Below, one piece after another: positions 10,657 through 18,727 of a stretch of 64,000 bases of DNA. Where the stretch lies: NCBI RefSeq assembly GCF_002285265.1, contig NZ_NSJB01000001.1, positions 930,001 through 994,000 on the forward strand, in the 5' to 3' direction. The translations under genes were made by a program, and so were the position numbers. How positions within the stretch are numbered: position 1 is the first letter of the stretch; each line of letters starts with the position of its first letter. Under the pieces are notes generated by a model, which worked only from the letters and a program-made list of their open reading frames with translations, had not been told where the DNA came from and did not search any database. Source of the DNA: Vandammella animalimorsus. Its GTDB lineage: Bacteria > Pseudomonadota > Gammaproteobacteria > Burkholderiales > Burkholderiaceae_C.

Positions 10657-10944
10657 GCCCTGCCCCTTTCATCGGCCCTGCGCGCGGTGGCCCGCGCGCA
10701 AGTCGCCCGTCTCCAAAAAACAAAAACCCGCAGGCGGCGAAACCCCGGGTCGTGCAGGCCCTCTTCACCACATCGAAGAAGGCGCCAAAACCAGCCACAC
10801 CGTCGGCCGCACAGGCCCTGCCTGCAGCGCGACACTCCGCCAGCGCATCCCGCAAGGCCGGGCCTGCTTGCCTGGCCCAGGGCCGGCAACAAACCACGCG
10901 CAGCTTGCAAGCCCCCAAAAGAGGCCCAGAAGCCAGAACGCAGA

Positions 10945-10975
10945 AACAAAAAAGGGCGGTCTTGATGTCCGCCCA
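10945..10975 (-). terminator. Terminator hairpin in the rimP operon leader, possible attenuator
   Basis: Within the 468-bp gene-free stretch upstream of rimP, the minus strand carries GGGCGG and CCGCCC (10974-10969 and 10959-10954) around a 9-nt loop, followed by six T and then GTTT. It begins only about 35 nt after the predicted start of rimP transcription and 290 nt before the rimP start codon. AGAGGC upstream (near 10989) can pair with GCCTCT downstream (10925-10920), a possible alternative fold. The hairpin is seen; its role in attenuation is inferred. Confidence 0.65.
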
Positions 10976-11014
10976 ATCCAACGCAAGCCTCTGATCGAAT
11001 GCAAAACGGCGCAG

Positions 11015-11043
11015 ATTATAGCCGCACTCGGCGCGCCAGGAAA
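11015..11043 (-). promoter_or_regulatory. Promoter of the rimP-nusA-infB operon
   Basis: On the minus strand a perfect TATAAT (11020-11015) lies 17 bp from TTTCCT (11043-11038, 3 of 6). It is the best promoter-like element in the 10657-11124 gap. Transcription would start near 11008 and give a leader of about 350 nt. No initiator tRNA gene, which heads this operon in E. coli, is present. Confidence 0.6.
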
Positions 11044-11124
11044 GCCCATGGGCGCCTGTCAGTCGCTGGGCCGTCGCGAGCCCGCCCAATGAGGCGCCGA
11101 CCAACGCCTCAACGCCGTGCGGCA

Positions 11125-11901
11125 TCAGCGCAGCTCCAGTCCATTACGCCCTTGCCCAATGCTGTCCACGCTCAAGCCCATCGTCCCCAAGGCCGCTTTG
11201 GCATCACTCACAAGGGTCGCCATGGCCTGGTGGTTCTTGTGTTGCTGCGCCTCTATATACATGGCCATTTGCAAGCTGCCCATCCAGTACAGCACTTCGG
11301 CCATTTCCTGCTTGTCGGCATGGCTGGCAGTGGCCAGGTCACCATGGCCCATGGCCGCTTGCAACTGCTGCACCAGGCCATGCCCTTTGATTTGGGAAAG
11401 GTCCGCCTGCTGGGCAATGCCGTAATTGACGAGCACCCAATACGCCATCGCCACGGCCACACTATCGGGGTGGTAACCATCGGATTTGAGCGCTTGCTGC
11501 ACTTGCCCGATCAAGTTGGCATTGGCCAATTGGCTCAGGGCTTTTTCAGCCTCGGGCGTGAGCTGATTTTTCGATTGCAGCTTTTTGCGCAGGGTTTGCA
11601 CCATTTGATCGCTGATCTTCTGGCTCAGGCTGCTCGAGTGGGTGTAGCGGTCTGCATCAGCCGCCTTTTGCTTGCCGCCAGCACTGCTCTTTGACTTGGC
11701 TTGATCGTAGGTCTTGCGATATTTTTTCTGTTGATTTCTCAACATATCACGCCTCACCGAGTCATCAATATGCCAAGTATAGAAATAATTGTCTGCCATG
11801 TACCCATAATCAAACGCCTTGACAGCCGGCATGGGCAGCGCAACAAGAAAAATCAGAGCCATCAGCGGCTGGAAAAATAAAATTTTTTTGCCTGATTTCA
11901 T
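11125..11901 (-). CDS. Exported protein of unknown function
   Basis: A 258-residue protein I do not recognise with certainty; it resembles short exported proteins labelled DUF6683 in related genomes. Residues 1-30 form a clear signal peptide (basic start MKSGKK, hydrophobic core, PMPAVKA before cleavage). The mature part starts with aromatic-rich DYGYMADNYFYTWHIDD, then a lysine-rich stretch, then helices with LTPEAEKALSQLANANLIGQ and AVAMAYWVLVNYGIAQQ. There are no mature cysteines and no later membrane helix. ATG 11901 follows GGAGTGAGTG at good spacing; a GTG one codon earlier is less likely. It stands alone, with the 12-bp repeat in its upstream region and no terminator directly after it. 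Confidence 0.75.
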   Translation of the reverse strand: MKSGKKILFFQPLMALIFLVALPMPAVKAFDYGYMADNYFYTWHIDDSVRRDMLRNQQKKYRKTYDQAKSKSSAGGKQKAADADRYTHSSSLSQKISDQMVQTLRKKLQSKNQLTPEAEKALSQLANANLIGQVQQALKSDGYHPDSVAVAMAYWVLVNYGIAQQADLSQIKGHGLVQQLQAAMGHGDLATASHADKQEMAEVLYWMGSLQMAMYIEAQQHKNHQAMATLVSDAKAALGTMGLSVDSIGQGRNGLELR

Positions 11902-11971
11902 CACTCACTCCTTTCAAAAATATTTACGCCTCGCCCCTTTGCATTCCTGGTTTTCATCAAATCATTCTTGG

Positions 11972-12043
11972 GGGCTTTTCGTTGGGCTTTTCGTTGGGCT
12001 TTTCGTTGGGCTTTTCGTTGGGCTTTTCGTTGGGCCTTTTTGG
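11972..12043. repeat. 12-bp tandem repeat, five perfect copies plus one degenerate
   Basis: The unit GGGCTTTTCGTT occurs five times without change from 11972 to 12031, then once degenerate. It lies between the terminator of tRNA-Leu and the start of the exported-protein gene. Frames across it give FRWA or KSPT repeats but one of these begins inside the tRNA, so they are not genes. Copy number may vary between strains. Confidence 0.9.
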
Positions 12044-12077
12044 GGCCGTCGGTTGTCGGTAGTTGCGGAAACGGGCG

Positions 12078-12102
12078 AAAAAAAGCCGCCCCGAAGGGCG
12101 GC
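12078..12102 (-). terminator. Intrinsic terminator after tRNA-Leu
   Basis: On the minus strand GCCGCCC and GGGCGGC form a 7-bp stem with a 4-nt loop of the stable UUCG kind, followed by seven T. It lies 45 nt past the tRNA 3' end. Confidence 0.85.
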
Positions 12103-12147
12103 TATCTTAGGGAATTTCCGATTTTTTCGGAAATTGACTGCAATGGA

Positions 12148-12232
12148 TGGTGCCCGGAGCGGGAATCGAACCCGCACGCCCGAAAGCTCCGGATTTTAAG
12201 TCCGGTATGTCTACCAATTCCATCATCCGGGC
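12148..12232 (-). tRNA. tRNA-Leu (anticodon UAA)
   Basis: An 85-nt tRNA with encoded CCA. Acceptor arms GCCCGGA and TCCGGGC pair, with discriminator A and CCA at 12150-12148. The anticodon arm CCGGA-CTTAAAA-TCCGG gives anticodon TAA. The T arm GCGGGTTCGATTCCCGC is standard, and a long variable arm is present as expected for leucine. A possible -10 element TAGAAT (12294-12289) lies about 57 nt upstream with no good -35. Confidence 0.97.
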
Positions 12233-12335
12233 TTACTGCCGTTGACTCGGCGCAGCGCAAGGCGAAAGCCTGCGCCGCTGGGCGCGCGATTCTACTGCAG
12301 GGCGGGCGGCGTATTGGCCGCGGCAGCACCCGGCC

Positions 12336-12800
12336 TCAAGGCCTGCCGCCATAGACCCGCGCGATCGTTTCGGCCACGCACACGGGCTTGTCCTGGCCCT
12401 GGCGCTCGATTTCCACATGCCAGCCAATCTGCAGGCCCTGCTGCTCCAGCGGCTGCGTCTCCAGCAGCGTGATGCGCGCGCGCAGCTGACTGCCCACCGG
12501 CACCGGCGAGGTAAAGCGCACCTTGTTCAGACCGTAGTTCACCCCCATGGCCACGCCTTCGATGCGCACGGCCTGCTCCATCATCTTGGGCAGCAGCGAC
12601 AGGGTCAGGAAGCCGTGCGCGATGGTCGTGCCAAACGGGCCTTTGGCCGCGCGCTCGGCATCGACGTGAATCCACTGGTGGTCGCCCGTGGCCTGGGCAA
12701 ACAGATTGACCTGCTCTTGCGTGATGGTCTGCCAATCGCTCACTGCCACCTGCTGGCCTTTGCACGCCGCCAGCTCTGCGTAACCGGGAAAGACTTTCAT
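12336..12800 (-). CDS. MaoC-family (R)-specific enoyl-CoA hydratase
   Basis: A 154-residue single hotdog-domain protein. MaoC/PhaJ-type enzymes hydrate trans-2-enoyl-CoA to (R)-3-hydroxyacyl-CoA, feeding fatty-acid or polyhydroxyalkanoate metabolism. The hydratase-2 signature is present: FAQATGDHQWIHVD carries the catalytic Asp and His, followed by GPFGTTIAHGFLTLSL. ATG 12800 gives the usual N-terminus MKVFPGYAELAACKGQ; the frame open to 13070 runs back through the retron RNA region and is not used. It diverges from the retron. Exact substrate unknown. Confidence 0.9.
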   Translation of the reverse strand: MKVFPGYAELAACKGQQVAVSDWQTITQEQVNLFAQATGDHQWIHVDAERAAKGPFGTTIAHGFLTLSLLPKMMEQAVRIEGVAMGVNYGLNKVRFTSPVPVGSQLRARITLLETQPLEQQGLQIGWHVEIERQGQDKPVCVAETIARVYGGRP

Positions 12801-12884
12801 GCCGCGCACCATAGCGCAGGCCGCAGCCCCGGCCGGCCTGCCGCTGTCCATGCCGTGACAGCGCCGATGTTCTGCACAGACTTT

Positions 12885-12890
12885 TAGAAT
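12885..12890 (+). promoter_or_regulatory. Possible -10 element of the retron RNA
   Basis: TAGAAT (5 of 6) ends 7 nt before base 12898, exactly where the first arm of the retron inverted repeat begins. No convincing -35 hexamer lies 16-18 bp upstream. The coincidence between predicted start point and RNA 5' end is the main support. Confidence 0.45.
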
Positions 12891-12897
12891 CCACTTC

Positions 12898-13068
12898 GGC
12901 GCGCGCTTCAGGTGCATGCAGGTCTTCACTGGCATCGCCCATGGCGACCGCATGACCATGGGGCACCCCCATGGATGCAGACACACTTGGAAATCACAGC
13001 GGCTGTGCCCCACATACCCCAGGGTATGCACCGCACAGCCAGGACACGACGGGCTGAAGCCGCGCGCC
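12898..13068 (+). ncRNA. Retron msr-msd RNA (predicted)
   Basis: This 171-nt segment fills the gap upstream of the reverse transcriptase gene and has the layout of a retron primer-template RNA. Arm a1, GGCGCGCGCTTCAG (12898-12911), pairs with arm a2, CTGAAGCCGCGCGCC (13054-13068), with one bulged C. Between them are two short msr-like hairpins, TCGCC-CAT-GGCGA (12935-12947) and CCATGGGG-CAC-CCCCATGG (12956-12974). A long msd-like hairpin (13001-13040) follows: GGCTGTGC/GCACAGCC, a 4 x 4 internal loop, then CATACCC/GGGTATG. The order a1, short hairpins, long hairpin, a2, RT is the known retron order. A G at the a1/msr junction (12911-12912) could be the branching guanosine. The pairing is seen directly; that it is reverse-transcribed is inference. 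Confidence 0.8.
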
Positions 13069-13101
13069 ACCCCTGCACTTCACAGCCAGCGCGCGCTGCG
13101 C

Positions 13102-14610
13102 ATGGCATTTGCACTGCCACACCCCATGGGCCTGAATCCGCACGACGATGTTGCCCTGCGCGCCTTTGCCCAGCATCTGGCGCGGGCGCTGCTTGCGGGC
13201 CCGTGGGCGCCCATGGCCATGCAGGCCCGTTTGCGGCGGGCGCTGGGCCTGGCGCGGGGCGGCGCCTCGCCCGATTGGTTGCGCCAGCTGGTGCGCCAGT
13301 TGCATGCCCAGCCCCCATTCGCCCTGCCGGCGCGGCCGCAGCGTCGCAAGGCTGCAAGCGCAGCGACTGGCCCAGCGCCGGGCAGTGCCCATCTGCAGGC
13401 CGTGGCCGATGCGGTGGCCCAGTGCCCGGCATTGCGGCGAGCCTGGGGCACTGCTCCCGCACATGCGCCATGGCGCATCAAGGGGTTTTTCCTGCCCCCG
13501 CCACCGCCCAAGCCGCCGGCCATTGCCAAGCTGCAGCCCTTTGTGCGGGAACTGCCGCCCCTGGCCCAAGTGGGCGACATCGCCGCCTGGCTGGAACTTG
13601 AGCCTGGGCAGCTCGATTGGCTGGCCAACTGCCAGGATCGCCCTGCCCCAAGCCCCAAGCTGGCGCACTACCGCGCCCACTGGCTGCCCAAAGGGCAAGG
13701 CGGCCTGCCGCGGCTGATCGAGGCGCCCAAGGCGCGGCTCAAGCAAATTCAGCGGCGCATTCTGCAAGAGCTGCTGGCCCCCATCCCGCTGCACAACGCT
13801 GCCCACGGCGGCGTGCGCGGGCGATCGTCCATCAGCCACGCGCAGGCCCATTCAGGCATGCCCGTGCTGCTGAAGTTCGACCTGCGCGATTTCTTCCCCA
13901 GCATCCGCGCCGCACGCATCCACGCCATTTTTGCCTGCCTGGGCCACACCCCGGCCGTGTGCCGTGTGCTGACGGCCTTGGTGACCACACGCACAGCCCA
14001 TGGCGTTTTGCGCACGGCACCATGGGCTGCGCCGCCACAAAGCGCCCCATGCGGCGCAGGCGCCGCCCCCAGCCTGGCCGTGCAGCAGGCCCAGTTGCGC
14101 CAGCTCTATGGCCCGCGCCATCTGCCGCAGGGCGCGCCCAGCTCCACGCTGCTGGCCAATCTGGCCGCGGCGCGGCTGGACATGCGCCTGGCCGCCGCCG
14201 CGGCCGCGCTGCAGGGGCGCTACACACGCTACGTGGACGACTTGGCCATTTCCCTGCCGCAACTGCCCCGCGCCCAACTGCTGCGCATGCAGCGCCTGGT
14301 GCGCCGCATCGTCCATGAAGAAGGCTTTGTGCTGAACGAGGCCAAATGCGGGCTGTACACGGCCAGCCAGGCGCATTACCTCACGGGCATTTGCATCAAC
14401 GCCCACCCCAATCTGCCGCGCGCGGCCTACGACCAGCTCAAGGCCATACTGCACCAGTGCGTGCTGCACGGCCCCAGCAGCGAGAACCGCGATGCACACC
14501 GCGATTTCCGCGCCCATCTGCAAGGCCGCATTGCCTGGTGCCGCAGCCTCAATCCGGCCCGTGCGGCCAAGCTGCAGCGGCTGTTCGAGCGCATCGACTG
14601 GCGACGCTGA
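13102..14610 (+). CDS. Retron-type reverse transcriptase with long N-terminal extension
   Basis: A 502-residue RNA-directed DNA polymerase. The palm motifs are complete: KFDLRDFFPSI (metal-binding D260), LPQGAPSSTLLANL (Q343) and YTRYVDDLAISL (D379, D380). Retron hallmarks are present in slightly altered form: HAQAH at 246-250 for NAxxH, and LTG at 427-429 for VTG, followed by ININ-like CINAHPNLPR. A Pro/Ala-rich insert lies between motifs 3 and 4. About 180 residues precede the RT domain, unlike the short 300-residue enterobacterial retron RTs and similar in plan to the roughly 480-residue myxobacterial ones. The frame is open back to 12916, but those 62 residues overlap the predicted RNA and look non-coding, so ATG 13102 (or 13126) is chosen. 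No effector gene adjoins it. Base composition matches its neighbours, which argues against recent arrival. Confidence 0.88.
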   Translation: MAFALPHPMGLNPHDDVALRAFAQHLARALLAGPWAPMAMQARLRRALGLARGGASPDWLRQLVRQLHAQPPFALPARPQRRKAASAATGPAPGSAHLQAVADAVAQCPALRRAWGTAPAHAPWRIKGFFLPPPPPKPPAIAKLQPFVRELPPLAQVGDIAAWLELEPGQLDWLANCQDRPAPSPKLAHYRAHWLPKGQGGLPRLIEAPKARLKQIQRRILQELLAPIPLHNAAHGGVRGRSSISHAQAHSGMPVLLKFDLRDFFPSIRAARIHAIFACLGHTPAVCRVLTALVTTRTAHGVLRTAPWAAPPQSAPCGAGAAPSLAVQQAQLRQLYGPRHLPQGAPSSTLLANLAAARLDMRLAAAAAALQGRYTRYVDDLAISLPQLPRAQLLRMQRLVRRIVHEEGFVLNEAKCGLYTASQAHYLTGICINAHPNLPRAAYDQLKAILHQCVLHGPSSENRDAHRDFRAHLQGRIAWCRSLNPARAAKLQRLFERIDWRR

Positions 14611-14749
14611 GCCTGCGCCCCCAGCCACAGCGGCAGCGCCGCCAGGCCCGCACCAGACCTTCACCAAGCCCGCAGCCAGGGCGATTCGCCGCTACCATCG
14701 GCGCCCAACCCGCCATCGCCACTGAATTTGCACATGGAGAGCCTGCCCC

Positions 14750-15091
14750 GTGATCGAAGCCATTGCCCCCGCTGAGTTTGCCGCCTGGGCGGCGCGTCAG
14801 GACTATGCCCAGCCGCCGCTGTTGATCGACGTGCGCGAGCCCTGGGAATGGGCGCTGGCGCATTTGCCTGCGCAGCCGGGCTGCGAGTTGCTGCATCTGC
14901 CGCTGGGCAACCTGCCCTCGGAGCTGGCCCGGCTGGACCCCGACCGGCCCACGGCGCTGATGTGCCACCACGGCATGCGCAGCCTGAATGCGGCGATGTT
15001 TTTGCAGGCCAATGGTTTTGAGCGCCTGGGCAATGTGGTCGGCGGCATCGACGCCTGGGCGCAGTTCGACGCGCAGGTGCCGCGCTATTGA
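14750..15091 (+). CDS. Rhodanese-like domain protein
   Basis: A 113-residue single rhodanese domain, a fold that carries sulfur on a cysteine. LLIDVREPWEWALAHLPAQP is the CH2A-like motif and the active-site loop is CHHGMRS with the cysteine at about residue 78. A start at GTG 14750 is supported by GGAGA about 12 nt upstream; no in-frame ATG gives the conserved N-terminus. It lies 139 bp after the retron RT on the same strand. Free-standing rhodaneses are common, so I treat the neighbourhood as chance rather than as an effector of the retron, though co-transcription is possible. Confidence 0.88.
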   Translation: MIEAIAPAEFAAWAARQDYAQPPLLIDVREPWEWALAHLPAQPGCELLHLPLGNLPSELARLDPDRPTALMCHHGMRSLNAAMFLQANGFERLGNVVGGIDAWAQFDAQVPRY

Positions 15092-15094
15092 AGG

Positions 15095-15114
15095 GCGCGC
15101 GCCAAGGCGCGCGC
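15095..15114. terminator. GC-rich hairpin between convergent rhodanese and parC genes
   Basis: GCGCGCGCC and GGCGCGCGC form a perfect 9-bp inverted repeat with a 2-nt loop in the 28 bp between the two stop codons. There is no T-run on either side, so termination is plausible but not certain. Confidence 0.45.
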
Positions 15115-15119
15115 GAACT

Positions 15120-17522
15120 TCACAGCACGCGCTGCACGCTCTCGGGCTTGAAGCCGAAGTCGCCCTTCTTGCCTTTTTGCGCGCGCTTGCCCAGGGCGTT
15201 GTTCAGGCTGCGGATTTCCAGGGTTTCCTCGCGCGGCTTGCCGCCGCGACCCAGACCGGCGATGCGCACGCTGCGCGTGTAGGCGGCCGCACCGGCCAGG
15301 CTGTCCTTGGGCTCCAGATCGAGCAGCAGCACGCCGCGCCCGCCGTTGGCCAGGGCTTTGACCTCCGTCAAGGCAAAGCCCAGGATGCGCCCGGCGGCGG
15401 AGACCGCGCAGACGTGGCTGGCCGGCGGCAGCGGCTGCGATTGACTGCCGCCGTCGATCAGTGACGGGGCGCAGGGGCGCTCGCCCTCGCCCACGCTGAT
15501 GAAGGCCTTGCCCGCCTTGTGGCGCGAGACCATGTGGCCGACCTGCGCGACAAAGCCATAGCCGCCCGAGCTGCTCAAGAGCAGGCGCGCCTGCAGCGGC
15601 CCGGCAAAGTAGTGCAGCAAATCGGTGCCTTTTTCCAGCTCGATCAGGGTGGTCAGCGGCTGGCCATCGCCGCGCGCGCCAGGCAGGCTGGCCACCGGCA
15701 CGGAATAGACGCGCCCATTGCTGCCCAGCGCCAGCATCACGTCCACCGTGCGGCATTCGAAGGTGCCGTACAGGCCATCGCCGGCCTTGAAGTTAAAGCC
15801 CTGCGGATCGTGGCCGTGGCCGCTGCGCGCGCGCACCCAGCCCTTGTTCGAAACCACGACCGTCACCGGCTCGTCGAGCACCTTGACTTCGGCCACGGCG
15901 CGCTTTTCCTCCTGGATCAGCGTGCGGCGCGCATCGGCGAACTCCTTGGCGTCGGCCTCGATCTCGCGCGCCATCAGGCGCCTGAGGCTGCCCGGGTTGG
16001 CCAGGATGTCTTCGAGCCTGTCCTGCTCGGCGCGCAGCTCCTTGAGCTCTTGCTCGATCTTGATGGCTTCCAGCCGCGCCAGCTGGCGCAGGCGGATTTC
16101 CAGGATGTCCTCGGCCTGGCGCTCACTGAGCGCAAAGCGCGCCATCAGCGCCGCTTTCGGCTCATCGCTGGCGCGGATGATGGCGATCACCTCGTCGATG
16201 TTCAGCAAGATCAGCTGCCGCCCTTCGAGGATGTGGATGCGCTCGAGCACCTTGCCCAGGCGGTGCTGGCTGCGGCGCGTGATGGTCTGCTGGCGGAACT
16301 CGATCCACTCAAGCAGCACCTGACGCAGCGATTTCTGCACCGGCCGCCCATCGATGCCCACCATGGTCAGGTTGATGCTGCACGAGCTCTCCAGGCTGGT
16401 GTGCGCCAGCAGCGTGGCCATGAGCTCCTGCGCGTCGATGCGGCTGGACTTGGGCTCGATCACCAGGCGCACCGGCGCGTCCTTGTTGGATTCGTCGCGC
16501 ACGCCGTCGAGCACCGCCTGCACCGTGGCCTTGAGCTGGGTCTGCTCCTGCGTGAGGGATTTCTTGCCGGCCCTGACCTTGGGGTTCATCAGCTCCTCGA
16601 TTTCTTCGAGGACCTTGCGCGCACTGACGCCCGGCGGCAGCTCGGTGACCACCATCTGCCACTGGCCGCGCGCCAGCTCTTCCATCACCCAGCGCGCGCG
16701 CACCTTGATCGAGCCGCGCCCGCTCTGATAGGCCGCAGCGATGTCGGCCGCGGCGCTGATGATTTGCCCGCCGCCGGGAAAGTCCGGCCCAGGCAGCAGC
16801 GCGAACAGCTCCTGATCGGCCAGCTGCGGCGACTTCAGCAGCGCAATGGCTGCATCGGCCACTTCGCGCAGGTTGTGGCTGGGGATCTCACAGGCCATGC
16901 CCACGGCAATGCCGCTGGCGCCATTGAGCAGCGTGAACGGCAGCCGCGCCGGCAGCTGACGCGGCTCCTCAAAAGCGCCGTCGTAGTTGGGCACGAACTG
17001 CACCGTGCCCTGGTCGATCTCCTGCAGCAGCAGGCGCGTGATCCTGGCCAGGCGCGCCTCGGTGTAGCGCATCGCCGCCGCGCCATCGCCATCGCGGCTG
17101 CCAAAGTTGCCCTGGCCGTCGATCAGCGGATAGCGCTGCGAGAAGTCCTGCGCCATGCGCACCAGCGCATCGTAGGCGGCGCTGTCGCCATGCGGGTGGT
17201 ACTTGCCCAGCACGTCGCCGACCACGCGCGCGCTCTTGACCGGCTTGGCCGGCGCATTGCCGCTGTAGCCCAGGCCCATCTGCGCCATGGTGTAGAGGAT
17301 GCGCCGCTGCACGGGCTTTTGCCCATCGACCACGTCGGGCAGCGCCCGGCCCTTGACGACTGAGAGCGCATATTCCAGATAGGCGCGCTGCGCATAGGCC
17401 GCCAGCGAGGAATCATCGTCGCCAGCGGCCAGCGCGGCCACTGGCAGCGGCGGCGGCACGGGCGGCTCGCCAGCCTGCGGCGCGTCGCCGCGCTCGGGGT
17501 CATGAATCAAATCTTGTGGCAT
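15120..17522 (-). CDS. parC: DNA topoisomerase IV subunit A
   Basis: An 800-residue type IIA topoisomerase subunit that cuts and rejoins DNA to decatenate daughter chromosomes. [12 protein letters not shown] near the N-terminus and the catalytic-tyrosine region [14 protein letters not shown] (Tyr153) are clear, as are [14 protein letters not shown] and [15 protein letters not shown] in the coiled coil. The C-terminal beta-pinwheel lacks a GyrA box, separating it from gyrase. The protein is longer than E. coli ParC (752) because of a Pro/Ala-rich N-terminal extension. ATG 17522 has no clear Shine-Dalgarno. parE is not in the window. Confidence 0.96.
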   Translation of the reverse strand: MPQDLIHDPERGDAPQAGEPPVPPPLPVAALAAGDDDSSLAAYAQRAYLEYALSVVKGRALPDVVDGQKPVQRRILYTMAQMGLGYSGNAPAKPVKSARVVGDVLGKYHPHGDSAAYDALVRMAQDFSQRYPLIDGQGNFGSRDGDGAAAMRYTEARLARITRLLLQEIDQGTVQFVPNYDGAFEEPRQLPARLPFTLLNGASGIAVGMACEIPSHNLREVADAAIALLKSPQLADQELFALLPGPDFPGGGQIISAAADIAAAYQSGRGSIKVRARWVMEELARGQWQMVVTELPPGVSARKVLEEIEELMNPKVRAGKKSLTQEQTQLKATVQAVLDGVRDESNKDAPVRLVIEPKSSRIDAQELMATLLAHTSLESSCSINLTMVGIDGRPVQKSLRQVLLEWIEFRQQTITRRSQHRLGKVLERIHILEGRQLILLNIDEVIAIIRASDEPKAALMARFALSERQAEDILEIRLRQLARLEAIKIEQELKELRAEQDRLEDILANPGSLRRLMAREIEADAKEFADARRTLIQEEKRAVAEVKVLDEPVTVVVSNKGWVRARSGHGHDPQGFNFKAGDGLYGTFECRTVDVMLALGSNGRVYSVPVASLPGARGDGQPLTTLIELEKGTDLLHYFAGPLQARLLLSSSGGYGFVAQVGHMVSRHKAGKAFISVGEGERPCAPSLIDGGSQSQPLPPASHVCAVSAAGRILGFALTEVKALANGGRGVLLLDLEPKDSLAGAAAYTRSVRIAGLGRGGKPREETLEIRSLNNALGKRAQKGKKGDFGFKPESVQRVL

Positions 17523-17652
17523 GAAACAACAGAAAAAACTTGGCAGCATGCGCCTTCGCCGGCCATGCGCCCCCTCAGGATGCCGCGCGATTGTAGGGCC
17601 AGCGACTGGGCCGACGCTTGCGCCGCGCAGCGCCGCAACACGTGTTCGCCTG

Positions 17653-17684
17653 TGCTATAAATTTGCTTATAGCAATTGCTATAA
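17653..17684. promoter_or_regulatory. Palindromic AT-rich element upstream of nrdF
   Basis: TTATAGCAATTGCTATAA (17667-17684) is a perfect 18-bp palindrome in a GC-rich genome. A further GCTATAAAT copy lies at 17654-17662, giving two direct and one inverted copy of GCTATAA in 31 bp. It is about 77 bp upstream of nrdF and 145 bp upstream of parC on the other strand. It could be an operator, a promoter core or a dispersed intergenic repeat. Confidence 0.55.
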
Positions 17685-17709
17685 ATCCATTCCATCACAT
17701 CTATGCTAA

Positions 17710-18720
<1,011 letters not shown>

Positions 18721-18727
18721 CCGGCCC

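Noticed and set aside
11962-12177. Frames with KSPT or FRWA repeats across the 12-bp array
   Set aside because: One begins inside tRNA-Leu and the repeats simply translate a DNA tandem array; no ribosome-binding site.
12916-13101. 62-residue N-terminal extension of the reverse transcriptase
   Set aside because: It overlaps the paired retron RNA and its residues are Arg/Cys/His/Pro-rich and unlike the following protein; an open frame alone is weak evidence in this base composition.
14750-15091. Rhodanese as retron effector
   Set aside because: Single rhodanese domains are common housekeeping genes, the gap is 139 bp, and no known retron effector type matches; kept only as a possibility.
17654-17684. 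NrdR box upstream of nrdF
   Set aside because: The palindrome lacks the ACAC...GTGT flanks and the paired-box spacing expected for NrdR.
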